The position numbers and the translations under genes were made by a program. This document shows, in pieces, positions 8,008 through 15,513 of a DNA stretch of 64,000 nucleotides; the first letter of the stretch is position 1; each line of letters opens with the position of its first letter. This DNA comes from RYN-230 sp963717125. GTDB lineage: Bacteria > Actinomycetota > Actinomycetes > Streptosporangiales > Streptosporangiaceae. The stretch spans positions 1 to 64,000 of the forward strand of contig CAVQVG010000004.1 of the NCBI GenBank assembly GCA_963717125.1, given 5' to 3'. The notes under the pieces were generated by a model that did not search any database, was not told the origin of the DNA, and saw nothing but the letters and a program-made list of their open reading frames with translations.

Positions 8008-9000
8008 GTGTCAGAGGTCATCAGGGTGCTCGCGGTCGTTGCGATCATCGGTTACGTCATCGGGCGGCAGCTGATGGGGGAGCCGCTGCGCGGCAAGCGG
8101 GTGGTGCTGCTCCCGGCCGTCCTGGCCGTCGCCGGCGCGGCCGATCTGGGCACCCACGGCCGCCATGTTCACCTTGGCGATGTTGTCTGCCTGGTGATCA
8201 GTGGCTTGATCGCCGTGACGATCGGCGTGCTGCAGGGCCGCATGATCCGGCTGGAATCCAGGAACGGCGCGCTGTGGGGGCAGATGCCCGTGCGCGGCCT
8301 GTGGCTGTGGGCGCTGCTGGTCGGATCGCGGCTGATCATGACGGTCATCGCGCTGGCCATCGGCGCGAAGGTCGCCGGTTCCAGCGCGCCGATCATCATG
8401 CTGCTCGGGATCAACCGGCTCGGCCAGGCAGCCATCGTCATGTTCCGGCGGCGGCCGGTGGACTGTTACGGCGCAGGTGCCCCGGTGAGCGGACCGGCCG
8501 AGGCGGCGCTGCGCGTCATCGTCGCCGATGACCAGGCTAGTGTCCGCGAGGGCCTGGTCCTGCTGCTAGGCATGCAGCCTGGCATCGAGGTCACCGCGGC
8601 CGCCGCTGACGGGCAGCAGGCACTCGATCTCGTGGCCGAGCATCATCCCGATGCGATCTTGCTCGACCTGCACATGCCCGTCGTGGACGGAATCGAGGCC
8701 ACCCGGATGCTGACGGCCGAGCATCCTGAGGTCGCCATCGTCGTGCTGACCACCTATGCCGATGACACCTCGGTCCTGTCCGCCCTCCGCGCCGGGGCCC
8801 GCAGCTATCTAACCAAGGACGCCGACAGCGCCGACATCGCCCGGGCGCTGCACAGCGCCGCCCGTGGCCTGTCGGTCATGGACCCCGCGGTACAGGCCAC
8901 CCTGCTCGCCGCCGCGGAGCTGGCGGCACGCCACACCCGGGTGAAAGCCGTGACCTGCCCGACGGGCTCACCGCCCGGGAGGCTGAGATCCTGGCGCTGA
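8008..9000 (+). CDS. membrane domain fused to a response-regulator receiver, HTH lost by frameshift
   Basis: Residues 1-150 hold four to five membrane spans (DUF1453-like); residues about 168-285 are a complete receiver domain: ADD near 173, phospho-acceptor in ILLDLHMPVVDG, LTTYADD, and Lys in YLTKDADS. The GTG start has GGTGAGG at good distance. After GLSVMDPAVQATLLAAAELAARH the frame goes out of register, and the LuxR helix-turn-helix continues in another frame from about 8958. An internal GTG near 8486 would give a normal soluble response regulator, so an ancestral operon (membrane protein, kinase, regulator) may have lost its kinase gene and become joined. Probably not a functional transcription factor now. 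Confidence 0.7.
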   Translation: MSEVIRVLAVVAIIGYVIGRQLMGEPLRGKRVVLLPAVLAVAGAADLGTHGRHVHLGDVVCLVISGLIAVTIGVLQGRMIRLESRNGALWGQMPVRGLWLWALLVGSRLIMTVIALAIGAKVAGSSAPIIMLLGINRLGQAAIVMFRRRPVDCYGAGAPVSGPAEAALRVIVADDQASVREGLVLLLGMQPGIEVTAAAADGQQALDLVAEHHPDAILLDLHMPVVDGIEATRMLTAEHPEVAIVVLTTYADDTSVLSALRAGARSYLTKDADSADIARALHSAARGLSVMDPAVQATLLAAAELAARHTRVKAVTCPTGSPPGRLRSWR

Positions 9001-9236
9001 TCGCCCAGGGCATGACCCACCCCGAGATCGCCGAAGCCCTCGTCCTGAGCAACCACACCGTCAAGAGCCACATCAACCGGATCTGGCCCAGTATTCGAAC
9101 CCGGTGGTATTCGTGGCCATCTGGGAGCGCGGCAGGCACCTGGCGCCCCTGCCTGGGCGGGCCAGACAAGGGCGCGGGGCCTATGGTGGCTCTGCTAGGG
9201 CCTGATCCCAGGGCCCGAGACGAGCGCTTGGCGTAG
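8958..9236 (+). pseudogene. out-of-frame, truncated LuxR HTH of the preceding regulator
   Basis: The frame reads PDGLTAREAEILALIAQG, then MTHPEIAEALVLSNHTVKSHINRI, a textbook LuxR/NarL DNA-binding domain, but it is shifted relative to the receiver and stops matching right after HINRI (about 9084), where the final helix normally continues. The following 50 residues (WPSIRTRWYS onward) are not HTH sequence. The break coincides with the TATTCG element at 9088-9114. One frameshift and one 3' truncation together explain the gene's state. Confidence 0.75.
9088..9114. repeat. TATTCG-type 27-bp element, copy 1
   Basis: A 27-base segment beginning CCAGTATTCGAA and ending GGTATTCGT contains the hexamer TATTCG twice, 16 bases apart. 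It matches the segment at 14100-14126 at 23 of 27 positions. It starts exactly where the LuxR helix-turn-helix homology of the preceding regulator stops, so it may be the end of an inserted or recombined segment. Nature unknown. Confidence 0.45.
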
Positions 9237-10106
9237 TAGTGCCTGGCCGTCGGCTTTGCTGGCTGGCACGTTTGCTCCGAAGTAGGAGCCCATGTAGGTA
9301 TAGGTCCGCTTGTCGAGGACGATCTCCTGGACGGTCCTGTGGCCCAGGGGGTAGGCGAATGCAATGCCGGATTGGCCCGCAAGATCGACCACGTTCATCT
9401 CAACCTTCACGCCGGGGATGTCGGCTAGCGCGTGATAGAGGTTTGCCGTGATGTTCGGCCGCATGGCCCAGTTCGTGAGCATCATGCCGATGATGGTGAA
9501 CGCGCCCTGGCAGCGGGGCAGAGGCGAATCGGCGGAGCAGCCGACACGGGCGAGCAGCGCGTATGGACTGGCCGACAATGAGGCGAGGGACTTATAGGGA
9601 ATGTTCGTGGGTTGGGGAAAGCGGGATGAACGCTCAACTATGAGCTTGCCGTGGAAGTAGAACGCCTGCTCGCTGCCATCGGCGGTTGACCATGTTTCGG
9701 ATGTCCCAATCCGGAGGCCGGTGGGGCCGCCACCCCAGGCATTATCAATAGTCTTCCGGTATATCCACTGGTTAGGACGGATATCGGGCTGCCTGGCGGC
9801 CGCCGTCGCTGCCAGGTTGGCCAGATCAGCAACCGTGATGACCCGGGGCGCGCGGAGAGCGGAACCCGATGACACCACCCCGGCTATAAGGGCACCAGCA
9901 AGCACAGCGACCAGCCCGGCAGTGGCGGCCGATGGTCGACTGGAGCGTTCTCTGCGCAAGGTCCCAGTGCCTGTCAGGGCGTCAGCGAGGATGATCCGCC
10001 GGTGCCTGCGGTCGCCAGCCCGGATTACCTCGGCCACGGCCATGGGTCGGGTCTGGCGAGCGGCGTCATCGGCCAGTTGCTGCAGCTCGTCTTTCAGATC
10101 AACCAT
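9195..10106 (-). CDS. CU044_5270 family membrane-anchored protein
   Basis: 303 residues. The cytoplasmic N-terminus (MVDLKDELQQLADDAARQTRP) is followed by one membrane span at about 62-85 and an extracytoplasmic domain with QWIYRKTIDNAWGG, SETWSTADGSEQAFYFHG and the C-terminal VVDLAGQSGIAFAY, VLDKRTYTYMG. This is the CU044_5270 family, found next to ECF sigma factor genes in actinomycetes and thought to act as an anti-sigma or accessory sensor. It lies 16 bases after the sigma factor gene in the same direction, supporting one operon. The exact regulatory mechanism is inferred from context only. Confidence 0.8.
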   Translation of the reverse strand: MVDLKDELQQLADDAARQTRPMAVAEVIRAGDRRHRRIILADALTGTGTLRRERSSRPSAATAGLVAVLAGALIAGVVSSGSALRAPRVITVADLANLAATAAARQPDIRPNQWIYRKTIDNAWGGGPTGLRIGTSETWSTADGSEQAFYFHGKLIVERSSRFPQPTNIPYKSLASLSASPYALLARVGCSADSPLPRCQGAFTIIGMMLTNWAMRPNITANLYHALADIPGVKVEMNVVDLAGQSGIAFAYPLGHRTVQEIVLDKRTYTYMGSYFGANVPASKADGQALLRQALVSGPGIRP

Positions 10107-10122
10107 TTCGATTCCTCCCGGC

Positions 10123-10617
10123 TCATTGCCCGGTTACTGGCACGGTCGTTTCGCGCAGGTAAGGCGCCAGAGCGGCCCGGCCTCGAGACAGCCGGGCCTT
10201 GACCGTTCCCGGCCGTACGCCGGTCTCGGCCGCGATTTCCTCGACCGTCAGGTCGGCCACGTGGTAGAGCACCAGCGCGCGCCTTTGTTCAGCGGACACC
10301 TTGCGCAGTGCCTCGACAAAAGCAACCCGGTCAGGGCCGGGACCGGCAGTCGAATCGGGCCGGGCGGTCAGCAGCATCAGCCCCAAACCACGCCGGGCAC
10401 GCCGCCGCCGGGAGGCTGCGATCCTCCAGGCGGCGACCCGGACCCAGGCCTCAGCCCCCAGGTCCCGGTCGATCCGGCCATGGTGAGCCCAGGCCCGGAC
10501 GAACGCCTCCTGAACGGCGTCCTGGGCCTCGGCCCGATCACCGGTCATCGCATATAGCTGGCCTACCAGTCGCCCGAAGGCTGCCGCATAGAAGCTGGTG
10601 AACTCCTCGCGATCCAC
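10123..10617 (-). CDS. ECF RNA polymerase sigma factor
   Basis: About 164 residues from a GTG at 10617 preceded by GGAGGAGG; an ATG at 10665 would add 16 basic, glycine-rich residues. Sigma region 2 (FTSFYAAAFGRLVGQLYAMTGDRAEAQDAVQEAFVRAW) and region 4 (LRKVSAEQRRALVLYHVADLTVEEIAAETGVRPGTVKARLSRGRAAL) are both intact and joined by a short linker. It should direct transcription of a small regulon, usually including its own operon. The CU044_5270 gene directly downstream is the expected partner. The inducing signal cannot be read from the sequence. Confidence 0.9.
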   Translation of the reverse strand: MDREEFTSFYAAAFGRLVGQLYAMTGDRAEAQDAVQEAFVRAWAHHGRIDRDLGAEAWVRVAAWRIAASRRRRARRGLGLMLLTARPDSTAGPGPDRVAFVEALRKVSAEQRRALVLYHVADLTVEEIAAETGVRPGTVKARLSRGRAALAPYLRETTVPVTGQ

Positions 10618-11020
10618 TACTCGACCGCCTCCTCCACTGCGGGCAGCACAACCACGTTTGCTCATCGCACTGGGAATACCTACACGGGCAGCAGATGGTT
10701 GCCGCCAAGCGGCGGCTTGGTCGAGGAGTGGATGGGTTAGTACTACCTGACTTGTGACAAATCCGGCCGTTCAGCGGTTGCCGGTTCACTAGCAGCCTGG
10801 GACAGGGGAAGCCGGCCGTCCACAGTGCCCGGACCGTGAGCGCCTCGCTGCCCGCGACTGGGCGGGACTCGGGCACCATCCCATCTTGCCGGATCCTAGC
10901 CCGGTATCGCTGGTGCGGCGGGGCAGGCGTTATTTCGTCCAGGCCGCCTTTTGGGCGAATGCATAAGGATGGGCGGCCACTGGTGACCGCCCATCCCTGC
11001 TGACCGGCGCGAAAGCCAGG
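10618..11020. other. gene-free stretch between sigma operon and RCC1 gene
   Basis: About 400 bases upstream of the ECF sigma gene and downstream of the RCC1 gene. It must carry the sigma operon's promoter; I could not single out a convincing -35/-10 pair. The only clear structure is the hairpin at 10967-10996. Frames crossing the rest are not protein-like. Confidence 0.5.
10967..10996 (-). terminator. hairpin after the RCC1 gene
   Basis: GGATGGGCGG and its exact complement CCGCCCATCC enclose a 10-base loop that can pair further (CAC/GTG). It lies 24 bases beyond the stop of the RCC1-type gene. There is no T-run, as is usual for actinomycete terminators. Confidence 0.65.
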
Positions 11021-12382
11021 CTAGGAGTCGCGCTGTCTGCTCAGCGCGGGATGCTGGCTGGCAGCGGGCCGGCAGCCGGTGACCCGCTGCGCCAGGTCGG
11101 TCTCGTAGGTCAGGTTGCCGATGCCGAGCTGGCCGCTAGTGTTGAAGCCCCAGCACCACAGGGTGCCGCCGGCGCGGATGGCGCAGGTGTGCGCGCCGCC
11201 ACCGGCGATGGTGGCCCAGCCTGCCGCGGCCGGGCTGGTGACCTGCTGCGGTATGGATATACCGACGCCGGGGCCCGTGGTGTAGTAGCCGAGGCCGAGC
11301 TGGCCGCTGTTGTTGAGGCCCCAGCACCACAGGGCGTGGTTGGTGCGGATGGCGCAGGTGTGGTCGCCCCCGGCGGTGACGCTGGCCCAGCCTCCCGGTG
11401 CCGGGGTGGTCACCTGAAGCGGCAGAACTTGGGCGTTGACGACGCCGGTGCCGAGCTGGCCGTAGTCGCCGAAGCCCCAGCACCACAGGGTGCCGCCGGT
11501 GCGGGTGGCGCAGGTGTAGTCGCCACCGGCGGTGACGCTGGCCCACCCGCCCGGTGCCGGGGTGGTGACCTGCCGCGGCAGGTTCTGGTTGTTCTGGTTG
11601 CCAATGCCGAGCTGGCCGGTCTCGTTGCGGCCCCAGCACCACAGGGTGCCGTCGCTGCGGATGGCGCAGGTGTGGGTGCCGCCGGCGGTGACGCTGGCCC
11701 AGCCGCCTGCGGCTGGGGTGGTGACCGGCCGGGGCCGATCCTGGCCGGTTTGGTTGCCGATGCCGAGCTCTCCGTAGGCGTTGTCGCCCCAGCACCACAG
11801 GGTGCCGCCGCTGCGGATGGCGCAGGTGTGGTCGCCGCCGGCGGTGACGCTGGCCCAGCCGCCTGCGGCTGGGGTGGTGACCGGCCGGGGCCGATCCTGG
11901 CCGGTCTGGTTGCCGATGCCGAGCTCTCCGTAGGCGTTGTCGCCCCAGCACCACAGGGTGCCGCCGCTGCGGATGGCGCAGGTGTGGTCGCCGCCGGCGG
12001 TGACATTGGCCCAGCCGCCTGCGGCTGGGGTGGTGACCGGCCGGGGCCGATCCTGGCCGGTCTGGTTGCCGATGCCGAGGTCACCGTAGGCGTTGTCGCC
12101 CCAGCACCACAGGGTGCCGTTTGCCCGGGTGGCGCACGTATGTTGGTCGCCCGGGGCTACGTGGGTCCACTGGGGGCCGGGGTGCATGCGGCTGGTGACC
12201 GAATGCTGCCCAGTCCCGGCCAGGCGTGCTGGGTGCTGCGCGGCGAGGGCGGGCGCCGCGGCGGTGGTGACCGCCAGCCCGGCCAGGACCGTTACCGCAA
12301 CGCGCACCATGTCCCGGGCCCCCGTCGGCCTGGTAGACGGCGCGGGCATGGCGCGGGTCTTTCTCATTCCCCCCCATATCAT
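11021..12382 (-). CDS. secreted RCC1-repeat protein
   Basis: About 453 residues from the ATG at 12382, which has AAGGAG 8 bases upstream. An N-terminal signal peptide (basic stretch, then VAVTVLAGLAVTTAAAPALAA) directs it out of the cell. The mature part is about six to seven RCC1-type repeats of roughly 50 residues, each with TAGGDHTCAIRSGGTLWCWG and G-x-LGIGN, forming a predicted beta-propeller. Every repeat carries two cysteines (HTCA and LWCWG), consistent with disulfide-stabilised blades. Three central repeats are nearly identical in DNA. Such proteins are thought to bind partners at the cell surface; the ligand is unknown. A second secreted repeat protein lies upstream in the same direction. 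Confidence 0.85.
   Translation of the reverse strand: MIWGGMRKTRAMPAPSTRPTGARDMVRVAVTVLAGLAVTTAAAPALAAQHPARLAGTGQHSVTSRMHPGPQWTHVAPGDQHTCATRANGTLWCWGDNAYGDLGIGNQTGQDRPRPVTTPAAGGWANVTAGGDHTCAIRSGGTLWCWGDNAYGELGIGNQTGQDRPRPVTTPAAGGWASVTAGGDHTCAIRSGGTLWCWGDNAYGELGIGNQTGQDRPRPVTTPAAGGWASVTAGGTHTCAIRSDGTLWCWGRNETGQLGIGNQNNQNLPRQVTTPAPGGWASVTAGGDYTCATRTGGTLWCWGFGDYGQLGTGVVNAQVLPLQVTTPAPGGWASVTAGGDHTCAIRTNHALWCWGLNNSGQLGLGYYTTGPGVGISIPQQVTSPAAAGWATIAGGGAHTCAIRAGGTLWCWGFNTSGQLGIGNLTYETDLAQRVTGCRPAASQHPALSRQRDS
11697..12164 (-). repeat. three 156-bp near-identical tandem units inside the RCC1 gene
   Basis: The same 156-base unit begins at 11697, 11853 and 12009 with only scattered differences (for example ACATT for ACGCT near 12003). 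Each unit encodes one 52-residue RCC1 repeat. The near identity at silent positions shows recent duplication or gene conversion. Confidence 0.85.
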
Positions 12383-12668
12383 TTGCAATTCTCCTTTCGT
12401 TCCTGGCGGGAATGACGGCGCGATTACCGTAGCACCGGGTGAAACAATCTGGCCGACCGAATTAACCATTCCCGCGGCCCGCGCACAGGATGATGATGAC
12501 CCGGCGGGCCTGCGGATACCGGCAGCACCTCATGACGTGCGTATTGGCGCAGCATGCCACCAGGCGAATGACGAGCTACTCGGCGACTGGTACCACGCGA
12601 TCCGCGCTGGGTGGGGCGGGGTGCCGGCCGGGCTGGTCAGTGCCGGTCGCGATGAACGCCGGTTGTGG

Positions 12669-13820
12669 TCAGCTCCAGGTTTTGCCGTTCCAGTGCGTGA
12701 TCAAGGTGTTGGCGTAATCGGTGGTGCCGACCGCCCAGGCGTTATGTGGGCAGATGGCGACGACCCCGGTCAGGTTGTTCAGGTAGCCGGCGGGCGGGTT
12801 GGGGCTGGCTACCCGGGACCAGGTGGTGCCGTTCCAGTGCAGGATCAGGGTCCCGCACTGAGGGCTGCATGTGCTCGCGTTGCTCATGCCGACGGCCCAG
12901 GCGTCGTGGCCGGAGGTGGTGGCCACCGAGCTCAGTTCGGCGTCGGGGGATTGGCTGTTGCTGGGGACCTGCTGCCAGGTCGTGCCGTTCCAGTGCAGGA
13001 TCAGGGGATCTTCGTGGCCGGTGTAGTTGGCCTGGCCGACAGCCCACGCGTCGGCGGGGGAGGTGGCGGCCACGCCATGGAGGAAGTTCCCGGCATCAGC
13101 GGGGTTGGGGCTGGGCACCCGGGTCCAGGCGGTGCCGTTCCAGTGCTCGATCAGGGTCTGCTGGCCGTCGGTCGTGGCGTCTCCGCCGGTCCAGCCGACC
13201 GCCCACATGTCGGTGGGGGAGGTCGCCGAGACGGAATACAACTGGCCGCCGTTAGCTGGGACCGGGCACGGCACCTGCTTCCAGGACGTGCCGTTCCAGT
13301 GCTCGATCAGGGGGGTCGTGTTACCCGGGGAGCCGTTGCCGCCGGGGCCGATCAGGCCGACGGCCCAGGCGTCGGTTCGGGAGATCGCCGTCACGGCGCT
13401 GAGATAGCCGTCGCCGCCGGGGCTTGGGCTAGGCACGTGGGTCCAGGCCTGGCCGTTCCAGTGTTCGATGAAGGTTTCGCTGGGGCTGAACCAGTTGGTG
13501 CCGCCCACCGCCCACGCGTCAGTGCGGGAGTCGGTGGCCACGCCGAGGAAATAGCCGAGCGTGTTGGCGAGTGACTGAGTCCAGGCTTTGCCGTTCCAGT
13601 GCAAGATCATCGACGAATCGGGGTGCAGACCGGCCGCCCAGACGTTGCTGGCGGAACTGGCGGCCACGCTATACAGGCGCCCGGAAAACGTCGGGTATCC
13701 CGCCGGGCTCCCGGCGCTGGCCCCGGTCCCGGTGCTGGCCGCGCTGGCCGGGCCGGCGAGGAATAGTCCCGCAGCCGTCGCTGCGGCGCACACTACACGG
13801 GTGACACGCTTGCTGATCAT
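12669..13820 (-). CDS. secreted WAVG/HWNG beta-propeller protein
   Basis: 383 residues with a clear signal peptide (RVTRVVCAAATAAGLFLAGPASAA). The rest consists of about seven repeats of 45-50 residues, each with S-x-T-DAWAVG followed by LIEHWNGTAWTRVPSPNP, a kelch-like beta-propeller pattern common in secreted actinomycete proteins of unknown function. It ends HWNGKTWS right at the stop, so the propeller is complete without an anchor. Another member of the same family lies at 51081-52304. The ligand is unknown; carbohydrate or protein binding at the surface is plausible. Confidence 0.8.
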   Translation of the reverse strand: MISKRVTRVVCAAATAAGLFLAGPASAASTGTGASAGSPAGYPTFSGRLYSVAASSASNVWAAGLHPDSSMILHWNGKAWTQSLANTLGYFLGVATDSRTDAWAVGGTNWFSPSETFIEHWNGQAWTHVPSPSPGGDGYLSAVTAISRTDAWAVGLIGPGGNGSPGNTTPLIEHWNGTSWKQVPCPVPANGGQLYSVSATSPTDMWAVGWTGGDATTDGQQTLIEHWNGTAWTRVPSPNPADAGNFLHGVAATSPADAWAVGQANYTGHEDPLILHWNGTTWQQVPSNSQSPDAELSSVATTSGHDAWAVGMSNASTCSPQCGTLILHWNGTTWSRVASPNPPAGYLNNLTGVVAICPHNAWAVGTTDYANTLITHWNGKTWS

Positions 13821-14099
13821 GGTGAGTCCTCATCCCCTGGGCTGGTGACCTGGCGCCAACCAGACGGTCACAGGCCGCAGCCGAGGTGCCGCAGCCCGCA
13901 GTCGCGCTGCCCCCGCAGCCCTGCCGACTCCACCACGCGGGCCGCCACAGCGGCGATCTCGTGACCGAAAGCAAAGAAGAAGTTACACAGAGTTTTACCT
14001 GCGAGAATCCGCAGGTCAGTGGGCCGCGCTGACCCAGGCCAGCGCAACCGGCTTGTTTGTTGCATTTAATGCCCTAAAAAACAAAAAACTGGCGGACAC

Positions 14100-14126
14100 C
14101 CAGTATTCGAATGCGGTGTTATTCGG
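14100..14126. repeat. TATTCG-type 27-bp element, copy 2
   Basis: Begins CCAGTATTCGAA and ends GTTATTCGG; 23 of 27 bases match the copy at 9088-9114, in the same orientation. It again carries two TATTCG hexamers 16 bases apart. It borders the A-rich patch, in a region without genes next to a recombinase fragment. Confidence 0.45.
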
Positions 14127-14226
14127 TCCTGGTGTGGGCTGGCCGCGGGTTGGGATCCAAGGCGTGAAGGTGACTTCAGCCTGATAGGGAGCCCTGGGTG
14201 ATGTCATCGTGAGCGGACCTGTGAGT

Positions 14227-14265
14227 GGCGACGGGCCCCACGCGGTCCGTGTGGGGCCCGTCGCC
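14227..14265 (-). terminator. 15-bp perfect hairpin after the integrase-like gene
   Basis: GGCGACGGGCCCCAC pairs perfectly with GTGGGGCCCGTCGCC across a 9-base loop. It starts 9 bases beyond the reverse-strand stop at 14274, the right place for a terminator. Confidence 0.75.
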
Positions 14266-14273
14266 CTGGATGC

Positions 14274-15083
14274 TTAGAAGATCTTCAGCCGTTCTGGCTC
14301 TTGGTCGGGGGTCTCGCGAACGTAGATCGACCCGCCAGAGTGCAGGACTCGCTCGATGTAGGCGTAGATCTGGATCGCCCGGTTGATGCTGTCGGTCTTG
14401 CTGTCGCCGGTAAGTCCGACGACTTCTTCTAGTGCCTTGTTGCGGGCGTGCAGGTAGGTGGCCCAGTCGCTGGCGATTCGGCGGCTCCACCGCTCGGCGG
14501 TACTGGGGGCCAGGCCGAGCAGGCTGGCCAGGACGGCGGGGGGCAGCTGGCCGACCAGGTCGATGAGCGCGGCGGTGCGGGCGGCGCGGATCTGGATGCC
14601 GCGGTGGTTGAGGTGGGTGAGGATGGCGGCCGAGGTGATGGGCCGGAGTCCGGGCTGGCCGGGAAACAGCCATGGGCCGGTCTCGGGAGCGGTGGGCTGG
14701 GTGGCCGCCGCGGCGGCCTGGTCGCGCAGCAGCCGGGCGATGGCTGGTGGCACCAGGACCGGGTGCTGGCCCAGCCGAAGGTGACACCGTCCGCTGATGG
14801 TGGCCACGTCGGCGACGTGCAGCAGGAGGACCTGGCTGAGCGCGGCGCCGTAAAGCAGCGCGACGACGCCGGACGCGCGGGCGGCGAGCGGGATGGTGGC
14901 GTCTGCGAGGCAGGTGCGCAGCTGCTGCCAGCGCTGGTCGCCGACAGCGGTACGCCACCGGCTGAATGTTGCATCTGATGCAATAATTGACCCTTCTGGC
15001 GGCGGATGTAGCGGCGGTTCAGCAGGTACCAGCCTTCCCGGCCGCCGACCGACGGCGAGGCGTACCAGCGCAGCCCGACGCAC
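14274..15083 (-). CDS. chimera: tyrosine-recombinase fragment joined to a ribbon-helix-helix tail
   Basis: From about 14983 the frame reads SDATFSRWRTAVGDQRWQQLRTCLADATIPLAARASGVV in pieces that match the central part of actinobacterial plasmid-type site-specific integrases, ending with LPPAVLASLLGLAPSTAERWSRRIASDW. It then continues without a break into EVVGLTGDSKTDSINRAIQIYAYIE plus GGSIYVRETPDQEPERLKIF, which is the C-terminal part of a separate small ribbon-helix-helix protein family. The first 33 codons are only the shadow of the overlapping gene upstream. Catalytic recombinase residues are not seen, so I regard it as a fusion relic; the RHH tail might still be expressed. Confidence 0.55.
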   Translation of the reverse strand: MRRAALVRLAVGRRPGRLVPAEPPLHPPPEGSIIASDATFSRWRTAVGDQRWQQLRTCLADATIPLAARASGVVALLYGAALSQVLLLHVADVATISGRCHLRLGQHPVLVPPAIARLLRDQAAAAATQPTAPETGPWLFPGQPGLRPITSAAILTHLNHRGIQIRAARTAALIDLVGQLPPAVLASLLGLAPSTAERWSRRIASDWATYLHARNKALEEVVGLTGDSKTDSINRAIQIYAYIERVLHSGGSIYVRETPDQEPERLKIF

Positions 15084-15253
15084 CAGCGGCCCTGCCGGTC
15101 CTTGCGCTGGCCGATCACCTGAGCCCAGACCCAGGTGCCGTCGCGGAGCTGGATCTCGGCCTCACTGTCCTCTGGGATGGTGGACCCGGGCACCGCGTCG
15201 GCGGGCATGGCCCGGTCCAGCATCGGCTCGCGGGACGGGTCCGAGATCGTCAC
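14429..15253 (-). CDS. small conserved actinobacterial protein, frame runs on into the integrase fragment
   Basis: Starts at GTG 15253. The first ~88 codons look real: EAEIQLRDGTWVWAQVIGQ, KDRQGRWCVGLRWY and GGREGWYLLNRRYIRR are the conserved parts of a short actinobacterial protein of unknown function that is frequent beside mobile-element genes. After RRQKGQLLHQ (about 14975) the frame crosses the junction and becomes an out-of-frame reading of the integrase fragment, so the native C-terminus is lost. The junction carries the dyad TTGCATCTGATGCAA at 14969-14983. A truncated gene is the best description. Confidence 0.5.
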   Translation of the reverse strand: MTISDPSREPMLDRAMPADAVPGSTIPEDSEAEIQLRDGTWVWAQVIGQRKDRQGRWCVGLRWYASPSVGGREGWYLLNRRYIRRQKGQLLHQMQHSAGGVPLSATSAGSSCAPASQTPPSRSPPARPASSRCFTAPRSARSSCCTSPTWPPSADGVTFGWASTRSWCHQPSPGCCATRPPRRPPSPPLPRPAHGCFPASPDSGPSPRPPSSPTSTTAASRSAPPAPPRSSTWSASCPPPSWPACSAWPPVPPSGGAAESPATGPPTCTPATRH

Positions 15254-15513
15254 CTGGCCAGGGTGCCCGGTGACTAGTCTGGCGTAGCGGCAGGTTGAGC
15301 ATTTATTTCGTAATTGTTTCCGGGCGGGATGACCCTATTTGCCGTGCTCGCTCAACCAGGCCGGCGATCAGGATCATGGCGGTGCTCCGTCACTTCCGAC
15401 GGCCCGGCGCCCTGACGGCACATGGTGCAGGAGCGACGCTATCCAGGACGGGTGTCTTGGAGGTTGACGTTCAGCCCGGCGAACTTCCAAGTAGCGCACA
15501 CCCGCAACCAGGT

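Larger units (their letters stand above)
13821..14273. other. gene-free stretch with AT-rich patch and hairpin
   Basis: About 450 bases between two reverse-strand genes. It contains the promoter region of the propeller gene, an unusual A-rich patch at about 14066-14090 (CCCTAAAAAACAAAAAACTGG), the second copy of the TATTCG element (14100-14126) and a strong hairpin at 14227-14265. A frame at 14016-14207 is not convincingly coding. Confidence 0.5.

Noticed and set aside
9088..9114. tRNA T-loop-like TTCGAAT on the reverse strand (also at 14100-14126)
   Set aside because: The flanking T-stem does not pair properly in either copy, and no acceptor, D or anticodon arms are found at the right distances.
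11697..12164. CRISPR-like regular repeat
   Set aside because: Units are 156 bases without spacers and lie in a coding frame; they are protein repeats.
11051..12415. 454-codon forward repeat protein in the RCC1 region
   Set aside because: Its APAPQGAAGADGAGV repeats merely reflect the antisense of the RCC1 repeats; no signal peptide and low complexity.
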